Of a stretch of 38,900 nucleotides of DNA, positions 25,831 to 33,933 are shown piece by piece. A model generated the notes under the pieces. The model did not search any database. It was not told the origin of the DNA and saw only the letters and a list, made by a program, of their open reading frames with translations. Both the position numbers and the translations under genes were made by a program. Numbering within the stretch: position 1 is the first letter of the stretch; each line of letters begins with the position of its first letter. Source of the DNA: Methylovulum sp. (GTDB lineage Bacteria > Pseudomonadota > Gammaproteobacteria > Methylococcales > Methylomonadaceae); the NCBI GenBank assembly GCA_030653435.1, contig JAURZI010000081.1:1-38900 (forward strand), given 5' to 3'.

Positions 25831-25854
25831 TCATTTGACTGATGAGTCAGATGA
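25831..25854. promoter_or_regulatory. 24-bp dyad in the divergent urea promoter region
   Basis: TCATTTGACT and AGTCAGATGA are complementary with one mismatch, separated by GATG. It lies about 120 bases upstream of the porin start and 47 bases upstream of the chosen start of the exported protein. The size and symmetry fit a dimer-binding operator, for instance for the LuxR-type regulator encoded nearby. That pairing is inference. Confidence 0.45.
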
Positions 25855-25974
25855 CGCATTGTGCGGTTGTTCCGCCTGTCGAATAATCAGTCCCAGCCAA
25901 ACTTGTGGCTATGTCGAGACTAACTTGATGTTTTTTTAATTCGGGCTTAAAGCAAGCTTAAAAAGGGGCTTAAC

Positions 25975-27198
25975 ATGACTAATTCTACAGGGCATTCAAC
26001 AGTAGGCCGAACGCTACGGCTGTTGCCTACGATTGCGCTTGCGGCGATGGCGGCGGCATTGCCGTCGGTATCAGAAGCCGGGGCGACGTTTAAAATTGAC
26101 GATACCAAATGGGTGAGTGTCGGTGCCGGTCTACGCAGCAGTTTCAGGACTCAGGAAGATGCGGCTAAAGGCGGCAACTGGACCAACGATTTTAATCTGG
26201 ACAATATCCGTTTGTATCTTAACGGGCAAATTCACAAATATCTGAAAGTTGAATTCAACACCGATTGCCAGACTTGCGGCAATGGCGGCGAAGTTAGGGT
26301 GTTAGATGCTATCGGCAAGATTGAAGTCGATCCGCTCTACAATTTATGGATAGGCCGCATGCTGGTTCCGGCAGAACGCCGCGAAATGAACGGGCCGTTT
26401 TACAGCGCTGTTTATAATATTTTTGCCACCGGCACGCCGTTTGAATCAGCCGACTACAATGTGACGATTAAATCCGACGGCACTTCGGCCGGTTCGTTCG
26501 GACGGGATGACGGCGCGACGATCTGGGGTGCGGCATTTGGTGGGCGTTTCCAGTACGCGGTCGGATTTTTCCGTGGGCTTAGGGGCGGCGCCAATGGCGA
26601 CGACAACATTTTGTACGCCCAGCGTTTTGCCTATAACTTCTGGGAGGTCGAGAAAAACCCCGGCTATTACACGTCCGGCACGTATTACGGCAAAGGCGGC
26701 GATATCCTGACCTTGGCGGTTTCTAACCAATATCAGGAAGATGGCGCCGGTACTGCCGCCGATCCGGGTACATTCCGAGGCACTACGCTTGATGTGCTGA
26801 TGGAAAAAGTGTTGCCTAACAATGGCGTGGTCACGTTAAACGGCGAATACAAAAACTACGGCATAGAGGGCTACAGCATGGCATCGCGGCTCGCCGGCGG
26901 CGGTTTCTCGATGTTTGAGGGCGATGCTTACGATGTCAGCGGCATGTATTTATTTCCGCAAAAAGTCTGGATAGGTTTGGTGCAGCCGTTCGTCCGTTAC
27001 GTCAATGTCTCGCCCGTCAAGAGCGCCGAACGGGACGTGTACGAAGCGGGTGTCAACTATGTCATCGATGGTCATAACGCCAAGATTTCCCTCAGTTGGC
27101 AATACGGCGACCTGTTGACCAAAGGCCTGGATTACAGCTCAACCGCCTCCGGCGACAACGTCAACGCCATGAACCTCGGCTTCCAATGGCAAATCTAA
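25975..27198 (+). CDS. Outer-membrane porin, probably for urea and short amides (FmdC-like)
   Basis: The 407-residue protein has an N-terminal signal peptide (LPTIALAAMAAALPSVSEAG, cleaved near residue 36). Beta-rich sequence with alternating aromatic residues follows throughout, as in a 16-strand porin. The last strand ends MNLGFQWQI, an outer-membrane-type C-terminus, although it ends in Ile rather than Phe. Two cysteines near residue 100 (DCQTCGNGG) could form a loop disulfide. It lies 23 bases before urtA, so it very likely belongs to the urea operon and would carry urea or amides across the outer membrane. The comparison with Methylophilus FmdC comes from general knowledge and context and is not proved here. 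A phosphate-selective (OprP/OprO-like) porin is the main alternative. Confidence 0.8.
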   Translation: MTNSTGHSTVGRTLRLLPTIALAAMAAALPSVSEAGATFKIDDTKWVSVGAGLRSSFRTQEDAAKGGNWTNDFNLDNIRLYLNGQIHKYLKVEFNTDCQTCGNGGEVRVLDAIGKIEVDPLYNLWIGRMLVPAERREMNGPFYSAVYNIFATGTPFESADYNVTIKSDGTSAGSFGRDDGATIWGAAFGGRFQYAVGFFRGLRGGANGDDNILYAQRFAYNFWEVEKNPGYYTSGTYYGKGGDILTLAVSNQYQEDGAGTAADPGTFRGTTLDVLMEKVLPNNGVVTLNGEYKNYGIEGYSMASRLAGGGFSMFEGDAYDVSGMYLFPQKVWIGLVQPFVRYVNVSPVKSAERDVYEAGVNYVIDGHNAKISLSWQYGDLLTKGLDYSSTASGDNVNAMNLGFQWQI

Positions 27199-27221
27199 CG
27201 CGCACATTCTAGGAATATGTT

Positions 27222-28514
27222 ATGAAAAATTATCTGCAAGTCTGTAAAAAACTGGCTGTCACGATTGCCGTGTCGGCTTTGATGGTCACGTCTGCACATG
27301 CGGAGGACACGATTAAAGTCGGCGTGCTGCATTCCCTGTCCGGCACGATGGCGATCAGCGAAACTACGCTGAAAGACACGATGTTGATGTTGATTGACGA
27401 GCAAAACAAAAAAGGCGGTTTGCTGGGTAAAAAGCTCGAAGCCGTCGTCGTCGATCCGGCGTCGAACTGGCCGTTATTTGCGGAGAAGGCCCGTGAATTG
27501 TTAACCAAAGACAAAGTCGCCGCGATTTTCGGCTGCTGGACTTCCGTCTCGCGCAAATCGGTCTTGCCGGTCATCGAAGAATTGAACGGCATCCTGTTTT
27601 ATCCGGTGCAATACGAAGGCGAAGAGTCTTCAAAAAACGTGTTCTACACCGGCGCTGCGCCTAATCAGCAAGCCATTCCGGCCGTCGATTATCTGATGAA
27701 CGATTTAGGGGTTAAACGCTGGGTGTTGGCGGGAACGGATTATGTCTACCCGCGCACGACCAATAAAATCCTCGAGGCCTACCTGAAATCCAAGAAAGTC
27801 GCGAAAAAAGACATCATGATTAACTACACGCCGTTCGGGCATTCCGATTGGCAAAGCATTGTCGCCGACATCAAGAAATTCGGTTCGGCAGGCAAGAAAA
27901 CGGCTGTGGTCTCGACGATCAACGGCGATGCCAACGTGCCTTTCTACAAGGAACTGGGCAACCAGGGCGTATCGGCTGAAAACATCCCGGTCGTGGCGTT
28001 CTCTGTGGGTGAGGAGGAGTTGTCGGGCATCGACACGAAACCGCTGGTCGGCCATTTGGCGGCCTGGAATTATTTCATGAGCGTTGACACGACCAAAAAC
28101 GCGGCCTTCATCAAACAATGGAAAGATTACATCAAAAATCCGAAGCGCGTGACCAACGACCCGATGGAAGCGCATTACATTGGCTTCAATATGTGGGTTA
28201 AAGCGGTCGAAAAAGCCGGCAGCACCGATCCTGCCGCCGTGCAAAACGCGATTATCGGCGTGGAATACCCGAACTTGACCGGCGGCATGTCGAAAATGTT
28301 GCCTAACCACCATATCAGCAAACCGGTGTTAATCGGCGAGATCCAGGATGACGGGCAATTTGTCACGGTATGGCAAACCAACAAACTGGTGGATGGCGAT
28401 GCGTGGTCTGATTTCTTGCCGGAAAGCAAACCCATTATTGCCGATTGGACTGCGCCTATCAGTTGCGGCAACTACAACACCAAGACCAAAAAGTGTTCCG
28501 GGCAGAATTATTGA
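27222..28514 (+). CDS. urtA: Urea ABC transporter, substrate-binding protein UrtA
   Basis: The 430-residue periplasmic protein has a signal peptide cut after about residue 27 (ALMVTSAHA). It continues with DTIKVGVLHSLSGTMAISET, the typical start of mature UrtA. The motifs GCWTSVSRKSVLPVIEELNG and LFYPVQYEGEESSKNVFYTG distinguish UrtA from general branched-chain amino-acid binding proteins, and SFLPESKP-type residues near the end are as in the family. It captures urea with high affinity and hands it to UrtBC. It is separated from urtB by a perfect long palindrome, which may make urtA mRNA more abundant than the permease mRNA. Such operons are generally under nitrogen control, but I saw no sigma-54 promoter. 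Confidence 0.96.
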   Translation: MKNYLQVCKKLAVTIAVSALMVTSAHAEDTIKVGVLHSLSGTMAISETTLKDTMLMLIDEQNKKGGLLGKKLEAVVVDPASNWPLFAEKARELLTKDKVAAIFGCWTSVSRKSVLPVIEELNGILFYPVQYEGEESSKNVFYTGAAPNQQAIPAVDYLMNDLGVKRWVLAGTDYVYPRTTNKILEAYLKSKKVAKKDIMINYTPFGHSDWQSIVADIKKFGSAGKKTAVVSTINGDANVPFYKELGNQGVSAENIPVVAFSVGEEELSGIDTKPLVGHLAAWNYFMSVDTTKNAAFIKQWKDYIKNPKRVTNDPMEAHYIGFNMWVKAVEKAGSTDPAAVQNAIIGVEYPNLTGGMSKMLPNHHISKPVLIGEIQDDGQFVTVWQTNKLVDGDAWSDFLPESKPIIADWTAPISCGNYNTKTKKCSGQNY

Positions 28515-28594
28515 CAATCTGGCTTAGGCTAGCGGCTCCCGGCATTTAATGCTGCGGGCCGCAGCTTACGCCAACCTGCAAACTGCCACAGAAA

Positions 28595-28664
28595 GTAGGG
28601 TACGCAACGCGTACCTTTTGGTGATGGGCACAACATTCAAAAAGGTACGCGTTGCGTACCCTAC
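28595..28664. repeat. Perfect 25-bp GTAGGGTACGC palindrome between urtA and urtB
   Basis: The arm at 28595-28619 (GTAGGGTACGCAACGCGTAC then CTTTT) is exactly complementary to 28640-28664, with a 20-base loop. It is the best-preserved copy of the TACGC-type family here. It ends 11 bases before the urtB start, leaving only AGGA between them. In the transcript it would form a very stable hairpin separating urtA from urtB. Confidence 0.9.
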
Positions 28665-28675
28665 CAGGACATACG

Positions 28676-30325
28676 ATGAACAGCCTTCCCTTAATACGAC
28701 ACTTTAAATGGCTTGCGGTGCTGATGCTGGTCTGTTCGCTGGCGGCGCACGGCGGCCAGGATACAGCGGTGGCGCATCCGTGGCTGGATGCGCTGGACGG
28801 TCTGAAACAAGGCTCGATGCCGGAACGCGAACAAGCCATTATCAAGCTCGGCGACATCAAAGATTCGCGCAACTTGGGGATCTTGCAGGCCTTGCTCGAC
28901 GGCAAGTTATTTATTGCCAAAGCCGATGCCAGGCTGCTGATAGCGACCGATAACCACCAGGGTTTTGATGCCCGTGATGCGCTCAGCGGCGAAACTCTGG
29001 GCGCTATGGGCCATGACGCGATCACCAAAATTAATTTGACGAACAAAATGCGCGGCACGCTAAGGAAAATCATCGGCCAATTGGAATTGACCGCCGATGA
29101 CCCGGCGGTAAGGCTGGCGGCAGTCAAGGCCATGGCTAAGGCTGCGGACGAAAAAGACCTGGCCTTATTGCGGGCTCGCGCAGAGCAGGAACAGGATGGC
29201 GATGTGCGGCAAGCCATCAACGTGGCGTTGCTGTTGCGGGACATGGACAGCGATGACAAAGCCGTGCGCGTCATGGCGATTGAAGCCTTGAAAGCGTATA
29301 ACAGCCAGGATGTGGCTAACCGTTTAAACGCGATGGTGGAAAAAGATGAAAACGGCGAGTTTTTGGAAGCGGATGCCGACATCAGAAATCTGGCCAAAGC
29401 GTCGTTGATCAACATCAACGCACGCTTGCAGTGGTACAGCGCAATAGAAACGGTATTTTTCGGTTTGAGCCTGGGCGCGGTGCTGGTGTTGGCGGCAATC
29501 GGCCTGGCCATCACTTTTGGCGTCATGGGCGTTATCAATATGGCGCATGGCGAATTGATGATGCTGGGCGCTTATACCACTTATGTCATGCAGCAACTGA
29601 TGCCCAATTACCTGGGGGTTTCGTTGTTGCTGTCGATTCCGGCGGCGTTTGTCATTTCGGCGCTGGTAGGCATTGCGATCGAGCGCGGCATTATCCGTTT
29701 TTTGTACGGCAGGCCGCTGGAAACCTTGCTGGCCACGTTCGGCGTCAGTCTGATCCTGCAACAAAGCGTACGCTCTATTTTTTCGCCGTTAAACCGTAGC
29801 GTCGCGACGCCGGAATGGATGAGCGGTTCGTGGCAAATCAATGATTTTTTATCGCTGACCTGGAACCGCTTTTATATTCTGGTGTTTTGTTTGTTGGTGT
29901 TTGTCATGCTGTTGCAAATCCTCAAACGCACGAAGTTGGGCTTGGAAGTGCGGGCGGTGGCGCAAAACCGCAAAATGGCCAGGGCGATGGGCATTCCCAC
30001 CGATAAAGTGGATGCCATGACGTTTGGCCTGGGTTCAGGCATTGCCGGCGTGGCCGGTGTGGCGTTAAGCCAGATCACCAATGTCGGCCCGAATCTGGGG
30101 CAGGCTTATATCGTCGATTCGTTTATGGTCGTCGTGTTCGGCGGCGTCGGCAATTTGCTGGGAACATTGGTTGCCGGTTTTTCGTTAGGGATAGCCAACA
30201 AGTTTTTGGAGCCGTTCGCCGGCGCGGTATTGGCGAAGATCCTGGTGCTGGTGTTTATCATCTTATTTATCCAGAAACGCCCGCGCGGCCTGTTTCCTCA
30301 GAAAGGTCGGGCGGCGGATTCGTAA
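28676..30325 (+). CDS. urtB: Urea ABC transporter, permease UrtB
   Basis: From ATG 28676 the protein has 549 residues. ATG 28676 is chosen because it follows CAGGAC after a few bases and begins a signal-like segment (FKWLAVLMLVCSLAAHGG). A long N-terminal region of about 240 residues with helical repeats precedes the permease part, as is normal for UrtB. From about residue 255 the LivH-like permease domain has many membrane segments, including GVMGVINMAHGELMMLGAYT and FGVSLILQQSVRSIF. It forms the channel with UrtC in the inner membrane. The longer frame from 28652 would start inside the palindrome and is rejected. Confidence 0.95.
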   Translation: MNSLPLIRHFKWLAVLMLVCSLAAHGGQDTAVAHPWLDALDGLKQGSMPEREQAIIKLGDIKDSRNLGILQALLDGKLFIAKADARLLIATDNHQGFDARDALSGETLGAMGHDAITKINLTNKMRGTLRKIIGQLELTADDPAVRLAAVKAMAKAADEKDLALLRARAEQEQDGDVRQAINVALLLRDMDSDDKAVRVMAIEALKAYNSQDVANRLNAMVEKDENGEFLEADADIRNLAKASLININARLQWYSAIETVFFGLSLGAVLVLAAIGLAITFGVMGVINMAHGELMMLGAYTTYVMQQLMPNYLGVSLLLSIPAAFVISALVGIAIERGIIRFLYGRPLETLLATFGVSLILQQSVRSIFSPLNRSVATPEWMSGSWQINDFLSLTWNRFYILVFCLLVFVMLLQILKRTKLGLEVRAVAQNRKMARAMGIPTDKVDAMTFGLGSGIAGVAGVALSQITNVGPNLGQAYIVDSFMVVVFGGVGNLLGTLVAGFSLGIANKFLEPFAGAVLAKILVLVFIILFIQKRPRGLFPQKGRAADS

Positions 30326-30339
30326 TTCGATTTAGCCGG

Positions 30340-30364
30340 AAAAGGTGCGCGATGCGTACCCTAT
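30340..30364. repeat. Single arm of the TACGC-type palindrome between urtB and urtC
   Basis: AAAAGGTGCGCGATGCGTAC followed by CCTAT matches one arm of the urtA-urtB palindrome with a few changes. No partner arm is present in the 100-bp gap, so it is a half or decayed copy. Confidence 0.6.
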
Positions 30365-30425
30365 ATTGATTTTCGTGGACAAATAGCTTTTCCGAGACCG
30401 ATCAAAACATTCATAAGGTTCTGAT

Positions 30426-31517
30426 ATGAAATTAATAGCATTAGGCCAGGATAAAACCTGCACGGCGGTGCTGATGGCGCTGGCGGCGGTGACATTTATC
30501 ATCCCGTTCTGCAATCTGGTGTTCCCCGCCGATTCGCCGCTGCATTTTTCCGCTTATACCGTGTCGGTGCTGGGCAAATACCTGACGTTCGCGCTACTGG
30601 GCCTGTCGCTGGATTTGGTCTGGGGCTATTGCGGCATACTGGCGCTGGGCCACGGCGCGTTTTTCGCGTTGGGCGGTTATGCGATGGGCATGTATTTGAT
30701 GCGCCAGATCGGTACGCGCGGCGTCTACGGCGATCCTTTATTGCCGGATTTTATGGTGTTCCTGAACTGGAAAGAACTGCCCTGGTATTGGCACGGCTTC
30801 GACCACTTCGGGTTTGCATTGCTGATGGTCGTGCTGGCGCCCGGCGCATTGGCTTTTGTGTTCGGCTGGCTGGCGTTCCGTTCACGGGTCACCGGCGTGT
30901 ATTTGTCGATCATGACCCAGGCCTTGACTTATGCCTTATTGCTGGCGTTTTTCCGCAATGAAATGGGCTTCGGCGGCAATAACGGCCTGACCGATTTTAA
31001 AGATCTGCTGGGCTTTAACATTCAGTCCGAAGCGGTGCGCGCCGTGTTGCTGATGCTGTCGGGCATGGCCTTGATCGCCGCCTTCCTGCTCTGCCGCTGG
31101 TTGGTCAACACCAAGTTGGGGCGCGTAGTCACGGCGATACGCGACCAGGAATCGCGGGTGCGTTTTCTGGGCTATCGCGTCGAAATGTTCAAGCTGTGGA
31201 TCTTCGTGTTCGCGGCGATGCTGGCAGGTATTGCCGGCGCGTTGTATGTGCCGCAAGTCGGCATCATCAATCCCAGCGAGTTTTCGCCGCTGAATTCCTT
31301 GGAAATCGTCATTTGGGTGGCGATGGGCGGGCGCGGCACCTTGTACGGCGCCATCATCGGCGCGGTGCTGGTCAATTACGGCAAAACCGTGTTGACGGGC
31401 CTATTGCCGGAAATCTGGTTGTTTACGTTAGGCGCCGTGTTTATTGTCGTGACGGTGTTATTGCCAGACGGCATAGTCGGCTTGATGCGGCGTCGTTTAC
31501 AGGGGCAGCAGGCATGA
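30426..31517 (+). CDS. urtC: Urea ABC transporter, permease UrtC
   Basis: The 363-residue LivM-like permease has about ten membrane segments. Family stretches are LGLSLDLVWGYCGILALGHG (about residues 58-77), followed by AFFALGGYAMGMYLMR. The later segments RVVTAIRDQESRVRFLGYR and NPSEFSPLNSLEIVIWVAMG belong to the part that contacts the ATPases. It pairs with UrtB to form the transmembrane path. Its end overlaps the urtD start by ATGA. The start has AAGG a few bases upstream. Nothing in the sequence suggests damage. Confidence 0.96.
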   Translation: MKLIALGQDKTCTAVLMALAAVTFIIPFCNLVFPADSPLHFSAYTVSVLGKYLTFALLGLSLDLVWGYCGILALGHGAFFALGGYAMGMYLMRQIGTRGVYGDPLLPDFMVFLNWKELPWYWHGFDHFGFALLMVVLAPGALAFVFGWLAFRSRVTGVYLSIMTQALTYALLLAFFRNEMGFGGNNGLTDFKDLLGFNIQSEAVRAVLLMLSGMALIAAFLLCRWLVNTKLGRVVTAIRDQESRVRFLGYRVEMFKLWIFVFAAMLAGIAGALYVPQVGIINPSEFSPLNSLEIVIWVAMGGRGTLYGAIIGAVLVNYGKTVLTGLLPEIWLFTLGAVFIVVTVLLPDGIVGLMRRRLQGQQA

Positions 31518-32338
31518 ACACGTATGCGGAAAACCTGTTTGATGAGAACGACAAAATCAGCCTGGGTCATTTATTTGTCGAAGGGCAGGTCGATACCCGC
31601 CATGGGCCGATTTTATATATGGAGGATGTCAGCGTCAGTTTCGACGGCTTCAAGGCCCTGAACAAGCTGTCTTTATATATTGATGCAGGCGAGTTGCGCT
31701 GCCTGATCGGCCCCAACGGCGCGGGCAAGACCACGCTGATGGATGTCATCACCGGTAAAACCCGCCCCGATACCGGTTCGGTATTTTTCGGGCAAACCAT
31801 AGACTTGTTGCAAATGGACGAGCCCGCGATTGCCCAGGCGGGTATTTGCCGGAAATTTCAAAAGCCCAGCGTGTTCGATGCGCTGACGGTGTTTGAAAAT
31901 CTGGAGCTGGCGTTAAAAGCCGACAAGCGCACATGGCCGACATTGTTCTTTCGCTTAACCGGCGAGCAACGCGACCGTATTAACCATATTCTGGAAACGG
32001 TGGGTTTAAGCGCCTTGCAGCAAGCCCGCGCCGGCATACTCTCGCATGGGCAAAAGCAATGGCTGGAAATTGGCATGTTATTGATGCAGGAGCCTAAAGT
32101 CATGCTGGTCGATGAACCGATAGCGGGCATGACGCATCAGGAAATCGAACGCACGGCGGAGCTGTTAGTGTCGCTGCAAGGCCAGCAATCTATTGTCGTG
32201 GTTGAGCATGATATGGAATTCGTGCGTTCGATTGCGCGGAAAGTCACCGTGCTGCATGAGGGTTCGGTATTGACCGAAGGCACGATGGACGAAGTGCAAA
32301 ACGACCCGCGCGTCATTCAAGTTTATTTGGGGGGCTGA
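31514..32338 (+). CDS. urtD: Urea ABC transporter, ATPase UrtD
   Basis: The 274-residue LivG-like ATPase begins at ATG 31514, overlapping urtC by four bases. The much longer open frame starting at 31196 lies within urtC and is not used. Walker A (GPNGAGKTT) is at residues 66-74. The signature region is LSHGQKQWLEIGMLL, and Walker B with the catalytic Glu is VMLVDEPIAGMT. The switch His is in VVEHDMEFV. The N-terminal 35 residues before the first strand are longer than in LivG, as usual for UrtD. It shares one base pair of its stop with the urtE start (TGATG), so translation is coupled. Confidence 0.96.
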   Translation: MNTYAENLFDENDKISLGHLFVEGQVDTRHGPILYMEDVSVSFDGFKALNKLSLYIDAGELRCLIGPNGAGKTTLMDVITGKTRPDTGSVFFGQTIDLLQMDEPAIAQAGICRKFQKPSVFDALTVFENLELALKADKRTWPTLFFRLTGEQRDRINHILETVGLSALQQARAGILSHGQKQWLEIGMLLMQEPKVMLVDEPIAGMTHQEIERTAELLVSLQGQQSIVVVEHDMEFVRSIARKVTVLHEGSVLTEGTMDEVQNDPRVIQVYLGG

Positions 32339-33120
32339 TGCTAAAGATCAACGCATTGCAACAATATTACGGCGAAAGCCATACCTTGTGGGATTTGGAG
32401 CTGAATGTGCCGGAGGGGGCTTGTGTCTGTTTGATGGGGCGCAACGGTGTCGGCAAAACTACCTTGTTAAAAGCCATCATGGGACTGGTTCCGGTCAGGG
32501 GCGGCACGATGGCAATGGACGGTCAGCCCTTGGCTGACGGCAAGGCCGAAAAACGCGCCGAACTCGGCATAGGCTATGTGCCGCAAGGGCGGGAAATCTT
32601 TCCGTTACTGACCGTGGAAGAAAACCTCAAAACCGGCTTGCGGGCCGCCCGTAAGCACGGCATCAAAAAAATACCCGAGCATATCTACGATATTTTTCCG
32701 GTGTTGAAGCAGATGCTCAATCGGCGTGGCGGCGATTTGTCCGGTGGCCAGCAGCAGCAATTGGCGATAGGACGCGCTTTGGTGCTGAATCCGCGTTTAT
32801 TGATTTTGGACGAGCCCACCGAAGGCATACAACCGAATATTGTCAGCGAAATCGGCGATGTCATTATCCGTCTCAACCGCTCTCGCGGCACACCGCTAGC
32901 GATGCCTAAACCCAACCCTTATGCTTTGGGCGAAGTGCATGAGGCCATCAACAAAATTAATCAGGAGTTAGGCGTGACGGTGTTGCTGGTTGAGCAAAAA
33001 TTACCGTTTGCCCGAAAAGTCGCAGATCGCTTTTGCATTATGGACAGGGGACGGAATGTCGCGGTTGGCGCAATGGATGAATTGACCGAAGGCATGGTGA
33101 AACAGTATTTAACGGTTTGA
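32338..33120 (+). CDS. urtE: Urea ABC transporter, ATPase UrtE, with an internal insertion
   Basis: The LivF-like ATPase has 260 residues, whereas UrtE proteins are usually about 230. Walker A (GRNGVGKTT) is at residues 34-42, the signature LSGGQQQQLAIGRAL at about 134-148, and Walker B LLILDEPTEG at about 154-163. The extra length is an insertion of about 28 residues after EIGDVIIRLN (near 181-208, containing GTPLAMPKPNPYALGEV), just before the strand VTVLLVEQKLPF that carries the switch region. The frame is intact and all ATPase motifs are kept, so the protein may still work. The insertion is close to the position between Walker B and the switch loop, where it could affect the ATPase cycle. 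Confidence 0.93.
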   Translation: MLKINALQQYYGESHTLWDLELNVPEGACVCLMGRNGVGKTTLLKAIMGLVPVRGGTMAMDGQPLADGKAEKRAELGIGYVPQGREIFPLLTVEENLKTGLRAARKHGIKKIPEHIYDIFPVLKQMLNRRGGDLSGGQQQQLAIGRALVLNPRLLILDEPTEGIQPNIVSEIGDVIIRLNRSRGTPLAMPKPNPYALGEVHEAINKINQELGVTVLLVEQKLPFARKVADRFCIMDRGRNVAVGAMDELTEGMVKQYLTV

Positions 33121-33173
33121 TGGATTTGTGGATGCGGGAAGGTATCGCGTTTTTTAGCTAATCAACGGTTTTC

Positions 33174-33199
33174 AAAACGGCGCACGATGCGTATCCTGC
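33174..33199. repeat. Degenerate single arm of the TACGC-type palindrome between urtE and hupE/ureJ
   Basis: The sequence AAAACGGCGCACGATGCGTA then TCCTGC resembles one arm of the repeat at 30340, with several changes. It lies in the 150-bp gap after urtE, where nothing else could be named. Confidence 0.45.
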
Positions 33200-33270
33200 T
33201 TATTTCGTGGTACATTCATCACCTCCCCAAGTTTCGACTTGGCAACCTGTAAAAATAATGAGGAACTGTT

Positions 33271-33852
33271 ATGAAAGTAAAATCATTGGGCGTATTGGCC
33301 GCTTTATTGTCATTGTTATCATTACCTGTCTACGCGCATACCGGCATCGGCGCAGTACATGGCTGGCTAGATGGCGTGTTGCACCCGTTAATCGGCATCG
33401 ACCATTTATTGGTCATGCTGGCGGTGGGTTTATGGGCCGCGATGCGCGGCGGGCGGTCGTTATGGTTGTTGCCAACGGCATTTTTAACGGCAATGGGCGC
33501 AGGTGCGGGTTTATCCTTGCTCGGAGTCACCGTCGCGGCGGCGGAAAGCTGGGTTGCGGTTTCGGTAATAGCTTCTGGCCTGTTGGTATGGCGTAACACG
33601 CGTATGTCAGCCGTTTTGGCAACGGCCTTAGTCGCGGTCTTCGCACTCGCTCACGGTTATGTCCATGCCTTGGAACTTACGGACGGCACCGACGCGCTGG
33701 CCTATTCGGCAGGCTTTTTGTTGACCACGGCTGTGCTGCATGGCTTGGGTGTTGCGGTTGGCTTATTGGCGGCGGCCAGGTTGAAAATGCTAGGCGCCGG
33801 GTTTGGCTTGGTCTGCGCTGTGGTTGGGTTGGGTTTTTTGGCTGGGGCTTGA
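33271..33852 (+). CDS. ureJ: HupE/UreJ-family membrane protein (probable nickel permease)
   Basis: The 193-residue protein starts with a signal-like segment ending PVYAHTG. Six or so further membrane segments follow. The family motif HPLIGIDHLLVMLAVGLW (about residues 36-53) provides His and Asp residues proposed to bind a metal, and a second His-containing stretch is FALAHGYVHALEL. HupE and UreJ proteins accompany hydrogenases and ureases and are thought to import nickel. With ureD and ureABC just downstream, nickel supply for urease is the natural reading; no hydrogenase gene is present. GAGGAA precedes the ATG. The symbol ureJ is chosen by context. Confidence 0.88.
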   Translation: MKVKSLGVLAALLSLLSLPVYAHTGIGAVHGWLDGVLHPLIGIDHLLVMLAVGLWAAMRGGRSLWLLPTAFLTAMGAGAGLSLLGVTVAAAESWVAVSVIASGLLVWRNTRMSAVLATALVAVFALAHGYVHALELTDGTDALAYSAGFLLTTAVLHGLGVAVGLLAAARLKMLGAGFGLVCAVVGLGFLAGA

Positions 33853-33933
33853 GTTGGCTTAAGCTCTGCAGACAGTGCCTGGAAAAGAAAGCTTATAGTC
33901 AGTATATAAATACTCAACGCGGGTAATCGCATA

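Noticed and set aside
25785-25859. Earlier ATG for the exported protein gene
   Set aside because: It would encode the 24-bp dyad and put 25 odd residues before the signal peptide.
31196-31513. Long upstream extension of urtD
   Set aside because: It lies in another frame of urtC. The ATGA overlap at 31514 and the family N-terminus fix the urtD start.
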